Origin: Ahaetulla prasina | Taxonomy: Eukaryota; Chordata; Lepidosauria; Squamata; Colubridae | Length of the DNA: 64,000 nucleotides | Assembly: GCF_028640845.1 (NCBI RefSeq) | Contig: NC_080546.1 | Span: 84,324,757 to 84,388,756 of the forward strand | Direction of reading: 5' to 3' | In this document: positions 29,480 through 41,824 of the stretch, piece by piece | Position numbering within the stretch: the stretch's first letter is position 1 | Layout: the number at the start of each line of letters is the position of its first letter | Made by a program: the position numbers and the translations under genes | Notes under the pieces: generated by a model | Databases searched by the model: none | Told to the model about the DNA's origin: nothing | What the model saw: only the letters and a program-made list of their open reading frames with translations

Positions 29480-30020
29480 ATCATTTCTAAGGAGAATGTT
29501 TTGCCCCATTTGTAAAGCAAATGTTCCCAGTTTCAGATGGGAAGGCATTTTTTTAAAGTTGCCCTAAACTTTGGGTGCTGGGTGAACCATTGCAAAAAGA
29601 ACCCATTGCAAAAGGAAATTAGCTGTATGCTGAGAATATTGAGAGATTTCCAACGGACATAAACCTTAGGATACTAGGTCATTTTTCTCCTCGTTGCATA
29701 TTGTCAGCACATGAGCCTGGATATATAAATTTGAACATTTGTGAAATCAAAGAAAACAGTCACCTTCCCATGCTGGTCAGGTTGGGTAGGGCTTGGCAGG
29801 AGCATCTGTTCCCAGCATGAAGGAGCCATATTGTGTCCATCCTGCTGCGGAAGCTTTAGAGACAGTGACCTTGTGTTGAGAGCCAGAGAAGACAATTCTA
29901 AAAACATTAACTGCCTAGTTGAACACACATGAACTCAAATCCAGAGTTTAAAATGCTTGCAGTCAAAAGCTTCTAGCCAGGTTAATTCACCAGTTAGCTT
30001 AGCTTCTTTGGGTTGTTGTT
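29480..30020. other. No feature recognised
   Basis: Unique-looking sequence. Confidence 0.5.
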
Positions 30021-30027
30021 ACTATTG

Positions 30028-30092
30028 CCTCCTCCTCCTCCTCCTCCTCCTCCTCCTCCTCCTCCTCCTCCTCCTCCTCCTCCTCCTCCTCC

Positions 30093-30128
<36 letters not shown>

Positions 30129-30390
30129 CCTCCTCTTCCTCCTCCTCCTCCTCCTCCTCCCCCTCCTCCTCCTCTTCTTCTCCTCCTCCTCCTTCTCCCC
30201 CTCCTCCTCTTCTTCTTCTCCTCCTCCTCCTCCTCTTCCTCTTCCTCTTCCTCTTTTCTTCTCCTCCTCCTCCTCCTCCTCTTCTTCTTCTTCTTCTTCT
30301 CCTCCTCCTCCTCCTCCTCCTCCTCCTCCTCCTCCCCCGCCCCCTCCTCCTCCTCCTCCTCCTTTTCCTTTTCCTCCCCCCTCCTCCTCC
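30028..30390. repeat. (CCT)n / (CTT)n trinucleotide tract, ~360 bp
   Basis: Long pure CCT block followed by mixed CCT/CTT blocks. Polyproline, polyleucine, polyserine and polyarginine frames here are repeat artefacts. Confidence 0.97.
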
Positions 30391-30399
30391 TTTGGAATT

Positions 30400-31140
30400 A
30401 AACTTCAGAACTAATGCTTCAGGTGTTGTAAACCCATTGTGTTTTGACACAAACACCACACATTAAGTCATCCTACTTTCTTAGTGGAGTTGCAAGTGTT
30501 CTTTGCAACTAGAATTTAGCACTCAATCTGAACTTCTGGTCAACGGGAAATTGCAACTGTATTTTTACAATTCACTGAGCTGCCAGGATGCCCTATCACT
30601 AATCAGGACTGGAAGCTAGCAACCAAGGAACAAGACTCTTTAAGCTCTGATTAGTAAGATATACAGTAGTAGAAAACTAAGAATTCCAACAAGTATATTT
30701 GTTTTTTGGGGGAGTAAGGAAAATGACCTTGACAGAGATATCTGTTGCTTACGCTCTTGTTTTGGCCAATCTCAATAAAAATATTTTTAGCCTGGATTTG
30801 ACGGAATTGATTTTCTGGTCCAGTCTACTTAGTGCGGCTGACGTCAATGTCCATTGTACAGATATGGTGAAGTACATCCTATACAGCTTCCATATTATTT
30901 CATTGCTGTGAACTGTCTACTCAAAATGGACACAATTTATCTGTGTGGTTGCTAAGAGTCCAAACAACCTGATGGCAGATAATCAGTCAATCAATGAACT
31001 ATCAGTAGAGGCAATACAGTCCGCTTAATTGTCTGTCCCTTCAAGAGCTGTAGCTAAGTCCATGCAGTTCTGCTGGCAACATATTTCTAAAGCTTTTTGA
31101 CTTTGCCTCCTTCTTGTTAGGCCACACAGAGAGGGACCAA
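30400..31140. other. No feature recognised
   Basis: Unique-looking; includes a 70-codon + frame at 30699 with no recognisable domain, which I do not call a gene. Confidence 0.5.
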
Positions 31141-31146
31141 CTAGCC

Positions 31147-31347
31147 CAGGGGTCTGCAACCTTAAAACACTCAAAGAGCCATTTGGACCCGTTTCCCACA
31201 GAAAAGAAAACACCGGGAGTCACAAAACCTGGGTGGGTGTGGCCAAGTCAACATCACTCCCTCCCACCCAGTCACATGACCACCCTCCCCCACCCACGTT
31301 TACCCAGGTTTTGTGGCTCCTGGTGTTTTCTGTGGGAAACAGGTATC
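31147..31347. mobile_element. Foldback hAT-type element, right end lost
   Basis: GGGGTCTGCAACCTTAAAAC start; arms CGTTTCCCACAGAAAAG, GTCACAAAACCTGGGT and their complements at 31290-31345. A TC repeat replaces the right terminus. Confidence 0.72.
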
Positions 31348-31409
31348 TCTTTCTCTCTCTTTCTCTCTCTTTCTGTCTCTCTATGTCTCTGTCCCTCACT
31401 CTCTCATCT

Positions 31410-31467
<58 letters not shown>
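31345..31467. repeat. (TC)n microsatellite
   Basis: Irregular TCTCTTTC then about 27 pure TC units, ending in a short GT run at 31468-31482. Confidence 0.95.
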
Positions 31468-31470
<3 letters not shown>

Positions 31471-31522
31471 GTGTGTGTGTCTGTGTTCCCTCTTGAACCA
31501 TTTCCAAAAACAGGCGAGGGTT

Positions 31523-31810
31523 CAAAGGTGGGTTTCAGCAGGTTCTGACCAGTTCTGGAGAACCGGTAGTGGAAATTTTGAGTAGTTTGGAGAACCGGTA
31601 GTAAAAATTCTGACTGGCCCCGCCCCCATCTATTCTCTGCCTCCCGAGTCCTAGCTGATTGGGAGGGAATGGGGATTTTGCAATAATCTTCCCCTGGAGT
31701 GGGGAAGGAATGGAGATTTTACAGTATCCTTCCCCTGCTGTGCCCACCAAGCCACACCCACCAAGCCACACCCACAGAACCAGTAATAAAAAAAATTAAG
31801 CCCATCACTG
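31523..31810 (+). mobile_element. hAT MITE (CAGAGGTGGGTTTCAGC family)
   Basis: 288 bp, CAAAGGTGGGTTTCAGCAGG to AAGCCCATCACTG, perfect duplication CGAGGGTT at 31515-31522 and 31811-31818. Two internal GATTTT.CA.TATCCTTCCCC units. Confidence 0.94.
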
Positions 31811-31921
31811 CGAGGGTTGGTGTGTTTTTTTGGTTTTTTTTTTGGCTGATGTTGTTCTTTCTTCTTCTTTGGATGGTTTTTGCAATATTTAAATCAAGAG
31901 TCATTTCAGGTTTCCAGATAA

Positions 31922-32395
31922 ATGAAGCTCTTTCATCCCCTTGCTGAGGCTCCCTGTCGGCTGAACCCACCACTGGCTGGCCCCACCCCTATGCAGACGT
32001 AGGTGTCTGCAACCTATGGCTCCGGAGCCGCGTGAGGTTCTTTCGTCCACCTGCTGTGGCTCCCTGTCGGCTGATCCATCCCTTGCCCTCCCCTCCCAGT
32101 CACTCCTCGCCTGGCCTGAGAAGGTAAGGGCGATGGTGGGCGATGGAGACTCGCTCCATATTCCAGAGCGGGAGCAAAGCACCCCTTGCCATATCTCGCA
32201 GGTGCTTCTTCCAGCCCTTGTTGGTGCTGTGCGAACCTTGATCTCCATCCCCCACCATCACCCTTACCTTCCCAAGCCAGGCGAGGAGTGACTGCAAGGG
32301 GAGGGCAAGGGATGGATCAGCCGACAGGGAGCCACAACAGAGGGACGAAAGAGCCGCATGTGGCTCCGGAGCCACAGGTTGCAGACGCCTGAACT
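31922..32395. mobile_element. Palindromic hAT-type element with ~150-bp arms
   Basis: 31998-32393 is a near-perfect inverted repeat: GTGTCTGCAACCTATGGCTC, GGCTCCCTGTCGGCTGATCC, GCCCTCCCCTCCCAGTCACT on the left and the complement on the right, around a short centre near 32190. A partial direct copy of the arm precedes it at about 31922-31985. Confidence 0.8.
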
Positions 32396-32414
32396 AGCGC
32401 AAAGACATCCAGTT

Positions 32415-32540
32415 GTTGTTTTTCTGCAGTTCTAATTATCCTCTGAAGTCTGTGTCTGTTTTGTTGGGTTGCAGAACCGAACCAGACAGTTATAGAGGTG
32501 CAGGTGACAGACTCAATAATTCCTCTGTAGAACTGTTAAC
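32415..32540 (-). mobile_element. L3 LINE fragment
   Basis: 126 bp matching 51231-51345 (TTCTGCAGTTCTAATTATCC, GGGTTGCAGAACCGAACCAG): part of the reverse transcriptase C-terminal region, truncated on both sides. Confidence 0.85.
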
Positions 32541-33235
32541 ACATTAGCAATTAGCACATTATAGGACATCTAATCTGTCCGATAAGACAGCCCACCTAAG
32601 GCATTTGCTCTTCGTAGAGAATCATGGATTCTCTGAAAAAGTAACAAATTTGGTGTTTGTCCATAAAATAGTTGTTTTTCTTTCACTCCTCTTACACACT
32701 GGAAAATGGTATGGCAATTGCTGACCCTTTAGGTAGCCATCTGACATAGCCAGCATGTCATTAGCATTGTGTGGGGCAGTTGTTGGAGAACAATTTTTTT
32801 CTCTCTCTTCGAAGGCTTTTAATTCTTGCAAAATAATATTTTGCAATTATTATTAGCATTCGCCTGCAAACGAAGCTTGTGTGTGTGTGTGTGTGTGTGT
32901 GTGTTTTGCTCGTATTTTAAACAGCCAATTAGGGATTCATCTACTCTTGCACCATGCTCATTTGCATAAATCTAAGCTCTCTTTTGTACTGTAATTAATT
33001 CCAATTCTTTCTGAGGCACTTCTGATATGTTAATCATGTCCTCAAATACCACAAGATGCAAAGCACAGTGCGTGGGGTGTGTGTGTGTGTTTAATCCCAC
33101 ACGAAGGAAGGGTCTTTAGTTTTCTTTTTTTTCCTTTTTTTTTTAGTCTCTCTCTGAGCTTAATGCTGAAGCAAAGCAATTAAAAGGTGTGTCCGTACCT
33201 GTTTGAATAAACTATTTTAAAATTAGCACTTGGGG
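32541..33235. other. Unique sequence with (GT)n
   Basis: (GT)13 at 32878-32904 and a smaller GT run at 33078-33091; otherwise nothing recognised. Confidence 0.55.
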
Positions 33236-33786
33236 GGGGAAGGAAAGGAAAGGAAAGGAAAGGAAAGGAAAGAAAGAAAGAGAAAGGAAGGAAGGAAGGA
33301 AGGAAGGAAGGAAGGAAGGAAGGAAGGAAGGAAGGAAGGAAGGAAGGAAGGAAGAAAGGAAGGGAAGGGAAGGGAAGGGAAGGAAGGAAGGAAGGAAGGA
33401 AGGAAGGAAGGAAGGAAAGAAAGAAAGAGAGAGGAAGGAAGGAAGGAAGGAAGGAAGGAAGGAAGGAAGGAAGGAAGGAAGGGAAGGGAAGGGAAGGAAA
33501 GGAAGGAAGGAAGGAAGGAAGGAAGGGAAGGGAAGGGAAGGAAGGAAGGAAGGAAGGAAGGAAAGAGAAAGGAAGGAAGGAAGAAAGGAAGGGAAGGGAA
33601 GGGAAGGGAAGGGAAGGGAAGGAAGGAAGGAAGGAAGGAAGGAAGGAAGGAAGGAAAGAAAGAAAGAGAGAGGAAGGAAGGAAGGAAGGAAGGAAGGGAA
33701 GGAAAGGAAGGAAGGAAGGAAGGAAGGAAGGAAAGGGAAGAGAAGGAAAGGAAAGAAAAGAAAAGAAAAGAAAAGAAAAGAAAAGA
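33236..33786. repeat. (GGAA)n purine tract, 550 bp
   Basis: GGAAA, GGAA, GGGAA and GAAAG blocks on the plus strand, no pyrimidine for most of its length. Both-strand open frames of about 200 codons are artefacts. Confidence 0.97.
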
Positions 33787-34428
33787 ATTCCCCTCAGGCC
33801 TGGAGCCACGAAGAGTCCTTCCAAGTCAGTAGATTACATGACTAATGTGCTGTAACTCAGTGAGAGTTACTTCATCGGATTCCTTCCTCGGTGTAACGCA
33901 AGGGCAGAAGAACGGGTTCGTTCTAAATCATTGAATTCATGTGAGATGAAAGGTTGAAGGGAACGAAATGTCCAGAGATGCCTCTAGCTTATTTTATTTT
34001 ATTTTATTTTATTTTTTAAAAAATGAAGGGTACTAGATGCTAGTTGCATGTGTGCCGTTGCTCTAGACAGCAGGAGAAAAACTCACAGCTATGTTTCTCG
34101 AAGATACCAAATATTGCTTACTCTACCATGTAAGGACATCTTGGAGGTCTGAAAAGGAAATGGATGGCGCGGAGGGGACGCTTCAATCCCAACCCTCGGG
34201 CTCCAGTCAGAAAATTCCATCAGAAAGCTATTCTCTTTAAGAAGCGTCTCGTAATGCGAGAAGACAGGATGAGCGTCGGCACGGAGGAAAGACAGTGAAG
34301 ATTCAGCGAAGGGTGAGCTGGGCAGAGAAATAGGTTTTCTGCCTCTAGACCTTTTAAGAGTTGAAAAGGGGAAACGTCATGCTTTGACCCGCAACCTCTT
34401 TGTCCAGAAGACTGATGAGTGCTCCAGC
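33787..34428. other. No feature recognised
   Basis: Unique-looking; a TTTTA pentanucleotide run near 33991-34013. Confidence 0.5.
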
Positions 34429-34429
34429 T

Positions 34430-35325
34430 GGGGGAAAAAAGAAATACAAAGATGATTAAAGGACTGGAGGCTAAAACGTATGAAGAACAGTTGCAGGATT
34501 TGGGTTTGACTAGTCTAGAGAAAAGAAGGACTAGTTTGGGGGTGGGGTACATGATAGCAGTATTCCAGTATTTGTGAGGCTGCCACAAAGAGGAGGGGGT
34601 GCAATTTATTTTCCAAAGCACTAGAAAGCAGGACAAGAAACAATGGAGGGGAAGTAATCAAGGAGAGAAGCAACCTGAAATTAAGGAGAAAATTTTGAAC
34701 AGTGAGGCGAGGACATTTACCGTATTTTTCGGAGTATAAGACGCGGCTTAGTTTTTGGGGAGGAAAATAAGAAAAAAGCTGATTGGCAGGTGGATTGGAA
34801 TACCCTCAATCAGCTGTTCCCAGAGGTGAATTTTAGCAACAGGTTCCTCGGTTGTGAGCTCTGTGCCTTGCTTTTTTTTTTTTTTTTTTTTTGCTTTTTT
34901 TTCTGCCTCTGAAAGCCTCCGAAACAATTTTAGAAAAAAAGCCTCTGAAGCTCTGTTTCTGAGGCTCTTTTTCTGAAGCTCTGTTTGGGGGCTTTTTTTC
35001 TGAAGCTTTGTTTCTGATGCTTTTTTCAGCCTCTGAACCTCCGTTTGAGAAGCTGGGCGAGGCTACATTTGGAATATAAGCCGCACCCAGATTTTCACCC
35101 TCTTTTTTTTTTTGTGGGGGGAAAAGGTGTGTCTTATACTTCAAAAAAATACAGTAACCAATGGAACAGCTTGCCTTCGGATGTTGAGGGTGCTTCATCA
35201 CTGCAGGGGGTTTAAGAAGAGACTAGACAGCCATTTGTCTGGAGTGGGATAGGAATCTCCTGCTTGAGCAGGAGGCCAGGCTAGAAGACCTCCAAGGTCC
35301 CTTCCAGCTCTATTCTGATTTTGGT
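34430..35325 (+). mobile_element. CR1 LINE 3' end, split by a TA-flanked MITE
   Basis: CR1 sense: AAGATGATTAAAGGACTGGA, GTATGAAGAACAGTTGCAGG, then CAACCTGAAATTAAGGAGAA to 34717; resumes at 35157 with ACCAATGGAACAGCTTGCCT and ends AGGTCCCTTCCAGCTCTATT. 5' truncated; frames broken. Confidence 0.88.
34720..35154. mobile_element. TIR MITE flanked by TA (Tc1/mariner-like)
   Basis: Starts CCGTATTTTTCGGAGTATAAGAC and ends GTCTTATACTTCAAAAAAATACAG; terminal repeats match over about 25 bp. TA dinucleotides at 34718-34719 and 35155-35156 would be the target duplication. The interior has several GCCTCTGAA.CT..GTTTCTGA units and a T22 run. Superfamily is inferred from the TA duplication only. Confidence 0.78.
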
Positions 35326-35430
35326 TTACAGAAATACTGAAGGAATACAGTAATATTCTTTCCCATATGACCAGGAGTGCTATCTCCCTTGCAGGAGCTA
35401 ATTCACACAGGCCTGCAAATGCCCCTAGAC

Positions 35431-35900
35431 CAGTGGTTCTCAACCTTTATAGTGCTGTGACCTCTTTAATACAATTCCCCACGATGTGCCGACCCCAACC
35501 GTAAAATTATTTTTGTTTTGAATTTATCGCACCTGAAGCCGTATTGGCTAGCGATCTGAACTGCTTGTGATTGCCTTGAGGACGGAGGCATTAAAGCGGA
35601 GACTCCTCCCCTATTAAGTTGATCGCGCCTGAAGCCAGATTAGGCTAGCGATTGGGAGTGATTGCAGCTGGCTTAAGAAGGAGACATCAGAGCAAATATT
35701 TCTTTTTTAATTCATTGCGCCTGAAACCGAATTCGGCTAGCGATTTGAAGAGCCTGCAACTGGCTTGTGGAGTCAACCATTGGAGCGCGATTCTTCGACT
35801 CGCAAGTATACTTCCCATATTTTCGATGGTCTTAGGCAACCCCTGGCAAATTGTCATTCGACCCCCAACGGGGTCCCGACCCACAGGTTGAGAACCGCTG
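35431..35900 (+). mobile_element. hAT element with internal triplication
   Basis: 470 bp, CAGTGGTTCTCAACCTTTAT to ACAGGTTGAGAACCGCTG, perfect duplication CCCTAGAC at 35423-35430 and 35901-35908. The middle has three ~85-bp units containing GCGCCTGAAGCC and GGCTAGCGAT (near 35530, 35625 and 35725). Confidence 0.95.
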
Positions 35901-35954
35901 CCCTAGACCATCTAGCATTTTACCCCTATGCTCATCTTCATCTTAACAGTTGTT

Positions 35955-36050
35955 AGGGGCAAAAGGCTGACTCTGTAAACAGCTTAGAGAAGGCTGTTAA
36001 GCACTGTGAAGCGGTATCTAAGTCTAAGTGCTATTGCTGTTAGCTGTGTT
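35955..36050 (+). mobile_element. SINE 3' end (AAGTCTAAGTGCTATTGC tail)
   Basis: AAAGGCTGACTCTGTAAACA, GCTTAGAGAAGGCTGTTAAG, AAGCGGTATCTAAGTCTAAG: the 3' part of the SINE seen in antisense at 45138-45569. Confidence 0.8.
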
Positions 36051-36247
36051 TGCTGCCTTGAGTTTCTCATAATAATGGTGGGGGGAAAATTAAATTAAAT
36101 TAAATTAAAAAAATTAAATAAATACAGTTAGGCAGAACTACAAAGTTCCCTCTTCTAAAAGATCTTGGTGAGACAATAGGGCTTAATCTGAACAGGAAAT
36201 AACCCTGCTCCGTAGAGCAACATGGTCTTTGGGATGATTTGTTCTGT

Positions 36248-36525
36248 ACTTTATATATGAATTTATATCCCGCCCTTCTCCGAAGACTCAGGGCGGCTTA
36301 CATTGTGTTAGGCAATAGTCTCATCCATTTGTATATTTATATACAAAGTCAACTTGTATTGCCCCCCAACAATCTGGGTCCTCATTTTACCTACCTTATA
36401 AAGGATGGAAGGCTGAGTCAACCTTGGGCCTGGTGGGACTCGAACTGCAGTAATTGTAATTGCAGGCAGCTGTGTGTTAATAACAGACTGCATTAGCCTG
36501 TTGAGCCACAAGAGGCCCGAGCCAG
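36248..36525 (-). mobile_element. tRNA-derived SINE with CCGCCCT hairpin tail
   Basis: Antisense copy of 23696-23955, nearly complete: ATATCCCGCCCTTCTCCGAA, GACTCAGGGCGGCTTACATT, CCTTGGGCCTGGTGGGACTC, and head complement TGTTGAGCCACAAGAGGC. Confidence 0.85.
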
Positions 36526-36647
36526 ACATTCAGAGACATCATAGCTGATGAGAGAACAGAATGATATACAGGCATGCAACATGGCAGTATGGGTGGCTTT
36601 CGTTTTCGTTTTTTGTTTTTTTGAGAATCATGGGTATCCTTGTAGCA

Positions 36648-37245
36648 CAGGGGGTGGGGGGTGGTCAAAATCAATTTCATTGAGGGCCGTATCAGGGTTG
36701 TGTTTGACCCTGGGGGAGGAGTGGGCATGGCCAGGGTGGGCATGGCCAGCTTGACATCACTCGTGTGATGGCCCGAGCGCTCCCCCAGCAAAAACGGGCT
36801 CCTGAGCTCCGTTTTTGGCTGCGGTGGCCTCCTGCAACCTTCTGCCAGCAAAAACAGAGCTCAGGAGGGCTGCCTGTGGCCCTCCCGAGCAGTAGTGGTA
36901 TTCAGCCTGTTCTATCCGGTTCAGGCGAACCGGTAGCAGTGGCTGCAGGAGGCTCCGCCCACCTGCCCAGACATCATCACGTCCCATTTTTGACGATCTG
37001 CACCTGCGCAGAAGGCTCTGCCCATGCGCGGCGGGGGAACATGCAAGCGAAGTGAGTACACACACGTTAACATTTGTGAACCGATAGCGAAGGTAAGTAA
37101 ATACCCCACCTGCTCCCAATCTCTGCTTTTGCTAGCGGAGGCACCACAGGCCAGTCCTTTACTGTTTCCTGGGCAGCGTCGCAGGCTGGATCTAAGCACC
37201 TCATAGGCCAGATCTGGCTTCGGGGCCTTGAGTTTGATATCCCTA
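36648..37245 (+). mobile_element. hAT element containing a second hAT
   Basis: Outer element starts CAGGGGGTGGGGGGTGGTCA and ends GCCTTGAGTTTGATATCCCTA, perfect duplication TTGTAGCA at 36640-36647 and 37246-37253. Inner element 36890-37112 is described separately. Confidence 0.92.
36890..37112 (+). mobile_element. Inner hAT MITE (CAGTGGTGG..GGCGAACCGG family)
   Basis: CAGTAGTGGTATTCAGCCTG to AAATACCCCACCTG, duplication CTCCCGAG / CTCCCAAT (6 of 8) at 36882-36889 and 37113-37120. Same family as 27029-27220. Confidence 0.85.
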
Positions 37246-37332
37246 TTGTAGCATATAAGGCAGGACTCACAGCAAAACATTTTCATCCCTGCCTGTCCCA
37301 CAGGAACTAAATATTTTTCCTAATCAAGGTTT

Positions 37333-37685
37333 AAGAGTGGCTTTGTGGGTAAGACGCTGAGCTTGTTGATTGAAAAGTTGGCAGTTCAGCGGTTCGAATC
37401 CCTAGTGCCGCATAATGGGGTGAGCTCCCATTACTTGTCCCAGCTTCTGCCAACCTAGCAGTTCGAAAGCAAGTAAAAAATGCAAGTAGAAAAATAGGGA
37501 CTGCCTTTGGTGGGAAGGTAACAGCGTTCCGTGCACCTTTGGCATTTAGTCACGCCGGCTACATGACCACAGAGACATCTTCAGACAGCGCTGGCTCTTT
37601 GGCTTTGAAACAGAGATGAGCACCGCCCCCTAGAGTCGGGAACGACTAGCACATATGTGTGAGGGGAACCTTTACCTTTACCTTT
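37333..37685 (+). mobile_element. Sauria-type SINE, complete
   Basis: 353 bp. A-box-like GTGGCTTTGTGGGTAAGACG, B box GGTTCGAATCC at 37391-37401, body with CCCAGCTTCTGCCAACCTAG, 3' tail GTCGGGAACGACTAGCACAT and GGGGAACCTTTACCTTTACC. Perfect 12-bp duplication TAATCAAGGTTT at 37321-37332 and 37686-37697. Confidence 0.95.
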
Positions 37686-37734
37686 TAATCAAGGTTTGAT
37701 ATCAATTCTTAGTTGATCTCAATCTACCATTGTA

Positions 37735-38090
37735 CACAGGTAGTCTTCAAATTACCACAGTTCATTTAGTGACCGTTCCAAGTTACAACAGCACTGAAAA
37801 AATATGACTTATGACCGTTTTTTTCACAGTTACGACCTTTGCAGCATCCCCATGGCTGCGTGATCGAAATTCAGATGCTTGGCAAAACAGTTCATATTCA
37901 GGATCGTGTACTCCCCTTTTGAGACCCCCCCTTGTCTGAGAAGCCAAGTCAATGGGGGAAGCCAGATTCACTTAACAACCGTGGCAAGAAAGGTCGCAAA
38001 ATGGGCCAAATCTCACTTAACAAATGGCTCACCGAACCACAGAAATTTGCTCAATTACGGTCCATAAATCAAGGACGATGTCTAAGTGCC
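37735..38090. mobile_element. TIR element (..GTCCT.GACTTA.. type)
   Basis: AGGTAGTCTTCAAATTACCA at the left and GGTCCATAAATCAAGGACGA at the right are diverged inverted termini. The body has GATGCTTGGCAA, CACTTAACAACCGTGGCAAG and CACTTAACAAATGGCTC. The better copy is 40882-41693. Transposon class uncertain. Confidence 0.7.
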
Positions 38091-38610
38091 AATAATACGA
38101 CGGGAGAGAGGGGGGAACCTTATACAACGTTTAAGGATCAATTCAGGTTCATAGAAATTTCACTGTCCTCCAGGATTGTTGCTGAATTTAGCAGCAAATT
38201 TCGAAGCATCTGTTTTTATGCAGGAATAATCTGCGAACGCTATGAGTCAATTGAGAATGACTATGCACTGCTGGTAAAAATGATGCACCCTCCTAACAGC
38301 TATTATGTTTCCTGTTCATTGAAAAAATAATGCAATAGATAAAAAAAACAGATAAAAAGGAACCACTGTCTTTACTCTGTTCTTTGGAAATTCACATTCA
38401 TGCCAGGAAACCTCAGACATTTATTAGATGGATTGTTTAAATTGTATGCTGTCCAGGAGTCACTGCTGTGAGATAGGTAGCATATACTGTAAATAGTTAA
38501 TACAAGCAAATAGTTCAAATAACAGCCTGAGATATAATAAAAGACCATTTGATGTTCTTCCTAATGCATCAGTAGTTATAGGGGTTACTTTACAGGAGCT
38601 TTTACATTCT
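38091..38610. other. No feature recognised
   Basis: Unique-looking sequence. Confidence 0.5.
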
Positions 38611-38611
38611 G

Positions 38612-38618
38612 ATTGCGC

Positions 38619-38683
<65 letters not shown>
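38612..38683. repeat. (CT)n(CA)n microsatellite
   Basis: About 14 CT units followed by about 21 CA units, directly before the tetranucleotide array. Confidence 0.97.
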
Positions 38684-38686
<3 letters not shown>

Positions 38687-38689
38687 TAA

Positions 38690-39920
<1,231 letters not shown>

Positions 39921-40880
39921 TTCTTATTCTTTACAGTTATTGTTGTATCTGATGTGCTGTGTTCTAGATAGCCATTTGTGTATGTGTGTGTGTACACACA
40001 CACACAAACACACTCACATATACTTATATTCTATATATATGCTATATATATTCATGGTGGAATAGCATAGCACAAAGAACAAAGAGCAAGAATACCTTCT
40101 TTATTATTATTCTACTCTTTTGCCAAAGCGCAAGGCCACGCTGAGGGTCCAAGCTGAGGCATTAGAAGTAAAAAGGAAAATTTAAAAAATAAAATCTCAG
40201 CCGTATGTCCTTAAAGTTACAGTATTTTTAATGATGACAAGATGAAAGAAAGTAGTCTAGGTACTTCTCTGAGAGTGTTGTTAATCTTGCCTCATAATAT
40301 GTATTTTTTTCCTCATCCTCTGCAGCCTATTGGAATGATTTTATGTAGACATATTTCAAAAAATAAATACAAAGGTGGGTTCCCCCCTCCCTTTAGCCTT
40401 CAGTTTTGATAAATACTTCACGATGAAATTCTATTTTATTTTTTTTTGGTTCCCCCCCCCACTTCTTATTTGAGACAAATGGAGCAAGGTTATATACCTT
40501 GGAGAGAAGAAGCTGAGGGAAGGAACAAGGAAACAATCCCGATAGCTAGGCTACATTTCATTAATCAGGAGCCCATCTTTCTCAGATAAAATATTGAATA
40601 TCTACTACACCTAACTGACTAGAGAACTAAAGCAGAGCAAATAGCTCTGAGAAGAAAGAGTGGTTATTGAGTGGTGTTTTTTTTTTCCACGTTTTCTGTT
40701 GGAAGGGAAGAAAAACCCGAAACAGATATGAAATGATTATAGTTGGGATTGTCATTCTATGAAAAATAATGCCTTTTGATATGGTAAAATGAATAGCAAA
40801 GCTTCCTTCCTTCGTGGGGACTATTCCTCATTTTAGAACACAAACACAGCCCCACAGCAAATGCAGGTAAGGAATTTTAG
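39921..40880. other. No feature recognised
   Basis: About 1 kb of unique-looking, AT-rich sequence with short GT/CA and homopolymer runs. Confidence 0.55.
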
Positions 40881-40881
40881 T

Positions 40882-41693
40882 GAAATATAGGGAGTCCTTG
40901 ACTTAGAGCCAGTGGTGGGATTCAGCCGGTTCGTGTGAACCGGTAGTTAAATTGCTGGCTCGCCCCTCCCCACCCCTTACAGGATCCCCATGCACCCCAT
41001 TTTGGCTCTCAGGCAAGTGCAGGGATGCCTACTAGGCCCAAAATGTGGTGCGGGGGGGCACCCCCCTGTGCCCCGTTTTTGCTCCCAGGAGGCTGCAGGA
41101 AGGCCTACTAGGCCCCAAACGGGCACCGGGGGGGGTGCGGCATGTCACCCATGGCCTGTTTTGCTCCCAGGGGGGGTTCAGGAGGCCGAGTGCTGCCTGT
41201 CACACGCCCTGGCCACGCCCTGGCCACGCCCTGGCCATGCCCACCATGGCCACGCCCACCCAGCCGGTCATTAAGGCAGGGAAATGGTTGTTAAATTATT
41301 TGAATCCCACCATTGCTTATACCGTTCCGAGTTTGACAGCGGCTCTGAAAAAACAAGTGAACAATGACCATTTTTCACGCTTATGACTGTGGCGGCCTCC
41401 TCATGGTCACGTGATCAAAATTCAGATGCTTGGCAACTGACTCACAGTTATGATGGTGGCAGGGTCCCGGGATCACGTGATTCCCTTTTGTGACCTTCTG
41501 ACGAGAACAAGTCAACAAGGGAGCCAGATTCGCTGAACGGCCCTGTTACTGATTTTACAACTGCAGTGACTCCCTTAACAACTGGCTCAAGGAAGGTCGT
41601 AAAAAAGGGGGCAAAACTCACTTAACAACTGTCTCGCTTAGCAACAGAAATGTTGGGCTCGATTGCGGTCGTAAGTCAAGGACTGCCTACAAC
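40882..41693. mobile_element. TIR element (GTCCTTGACTTA..) split by a hAT
   Basis: Left terminus ATATAGGGAGTCCTTGACTTA (40885-40905) and right terminus GGTCGTAAGTCAAGGACTGCC are inverted repeats. The body contains ATTCAGATGCTTGGCAACTG, GGGATCACGTGATTCCC and AACTCACTTAACAACTG. A hAT is inserted just inside the left terminus. Copy at 37735-38090. Confidence 0.78.
40910..41315 (+). mobile_element. hAT MITE (CAGTGGTGGGATTCAG family)
   Basis: CAGTGGTGGGATTCAGCCGG to GAATCCCACCATTG; duplication CTTAGAGC / CTTATACC (6 of 8) at 40902-40909 and 41316-41323. GC-rich centre with three CTGGCCACGCC units near 41210. Confidence 0.88.
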
Positions 41694-41824
41694 TGCTACA
41701 TTTTAGAGCTGGCAGATTGTAAAATGATTCTTCCGCTGTTTGTGCAAAAAGAGAAAGAAGGATTAAAGTAGAGAAGGGGTCCCCAATTCCCCTTTTATAT
41801 AATAATAATAATAATAATATTTTA

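Noticed and set aside
37391..37401. A tRNA gene at the B box of the SINE
   Set aside because: No cloverleaf with acceptor-stem pairing; the A and B boxes belong to a SINE with a 12-bp target duplication. The same holds for 2430, 6276, 23900 and 45490.
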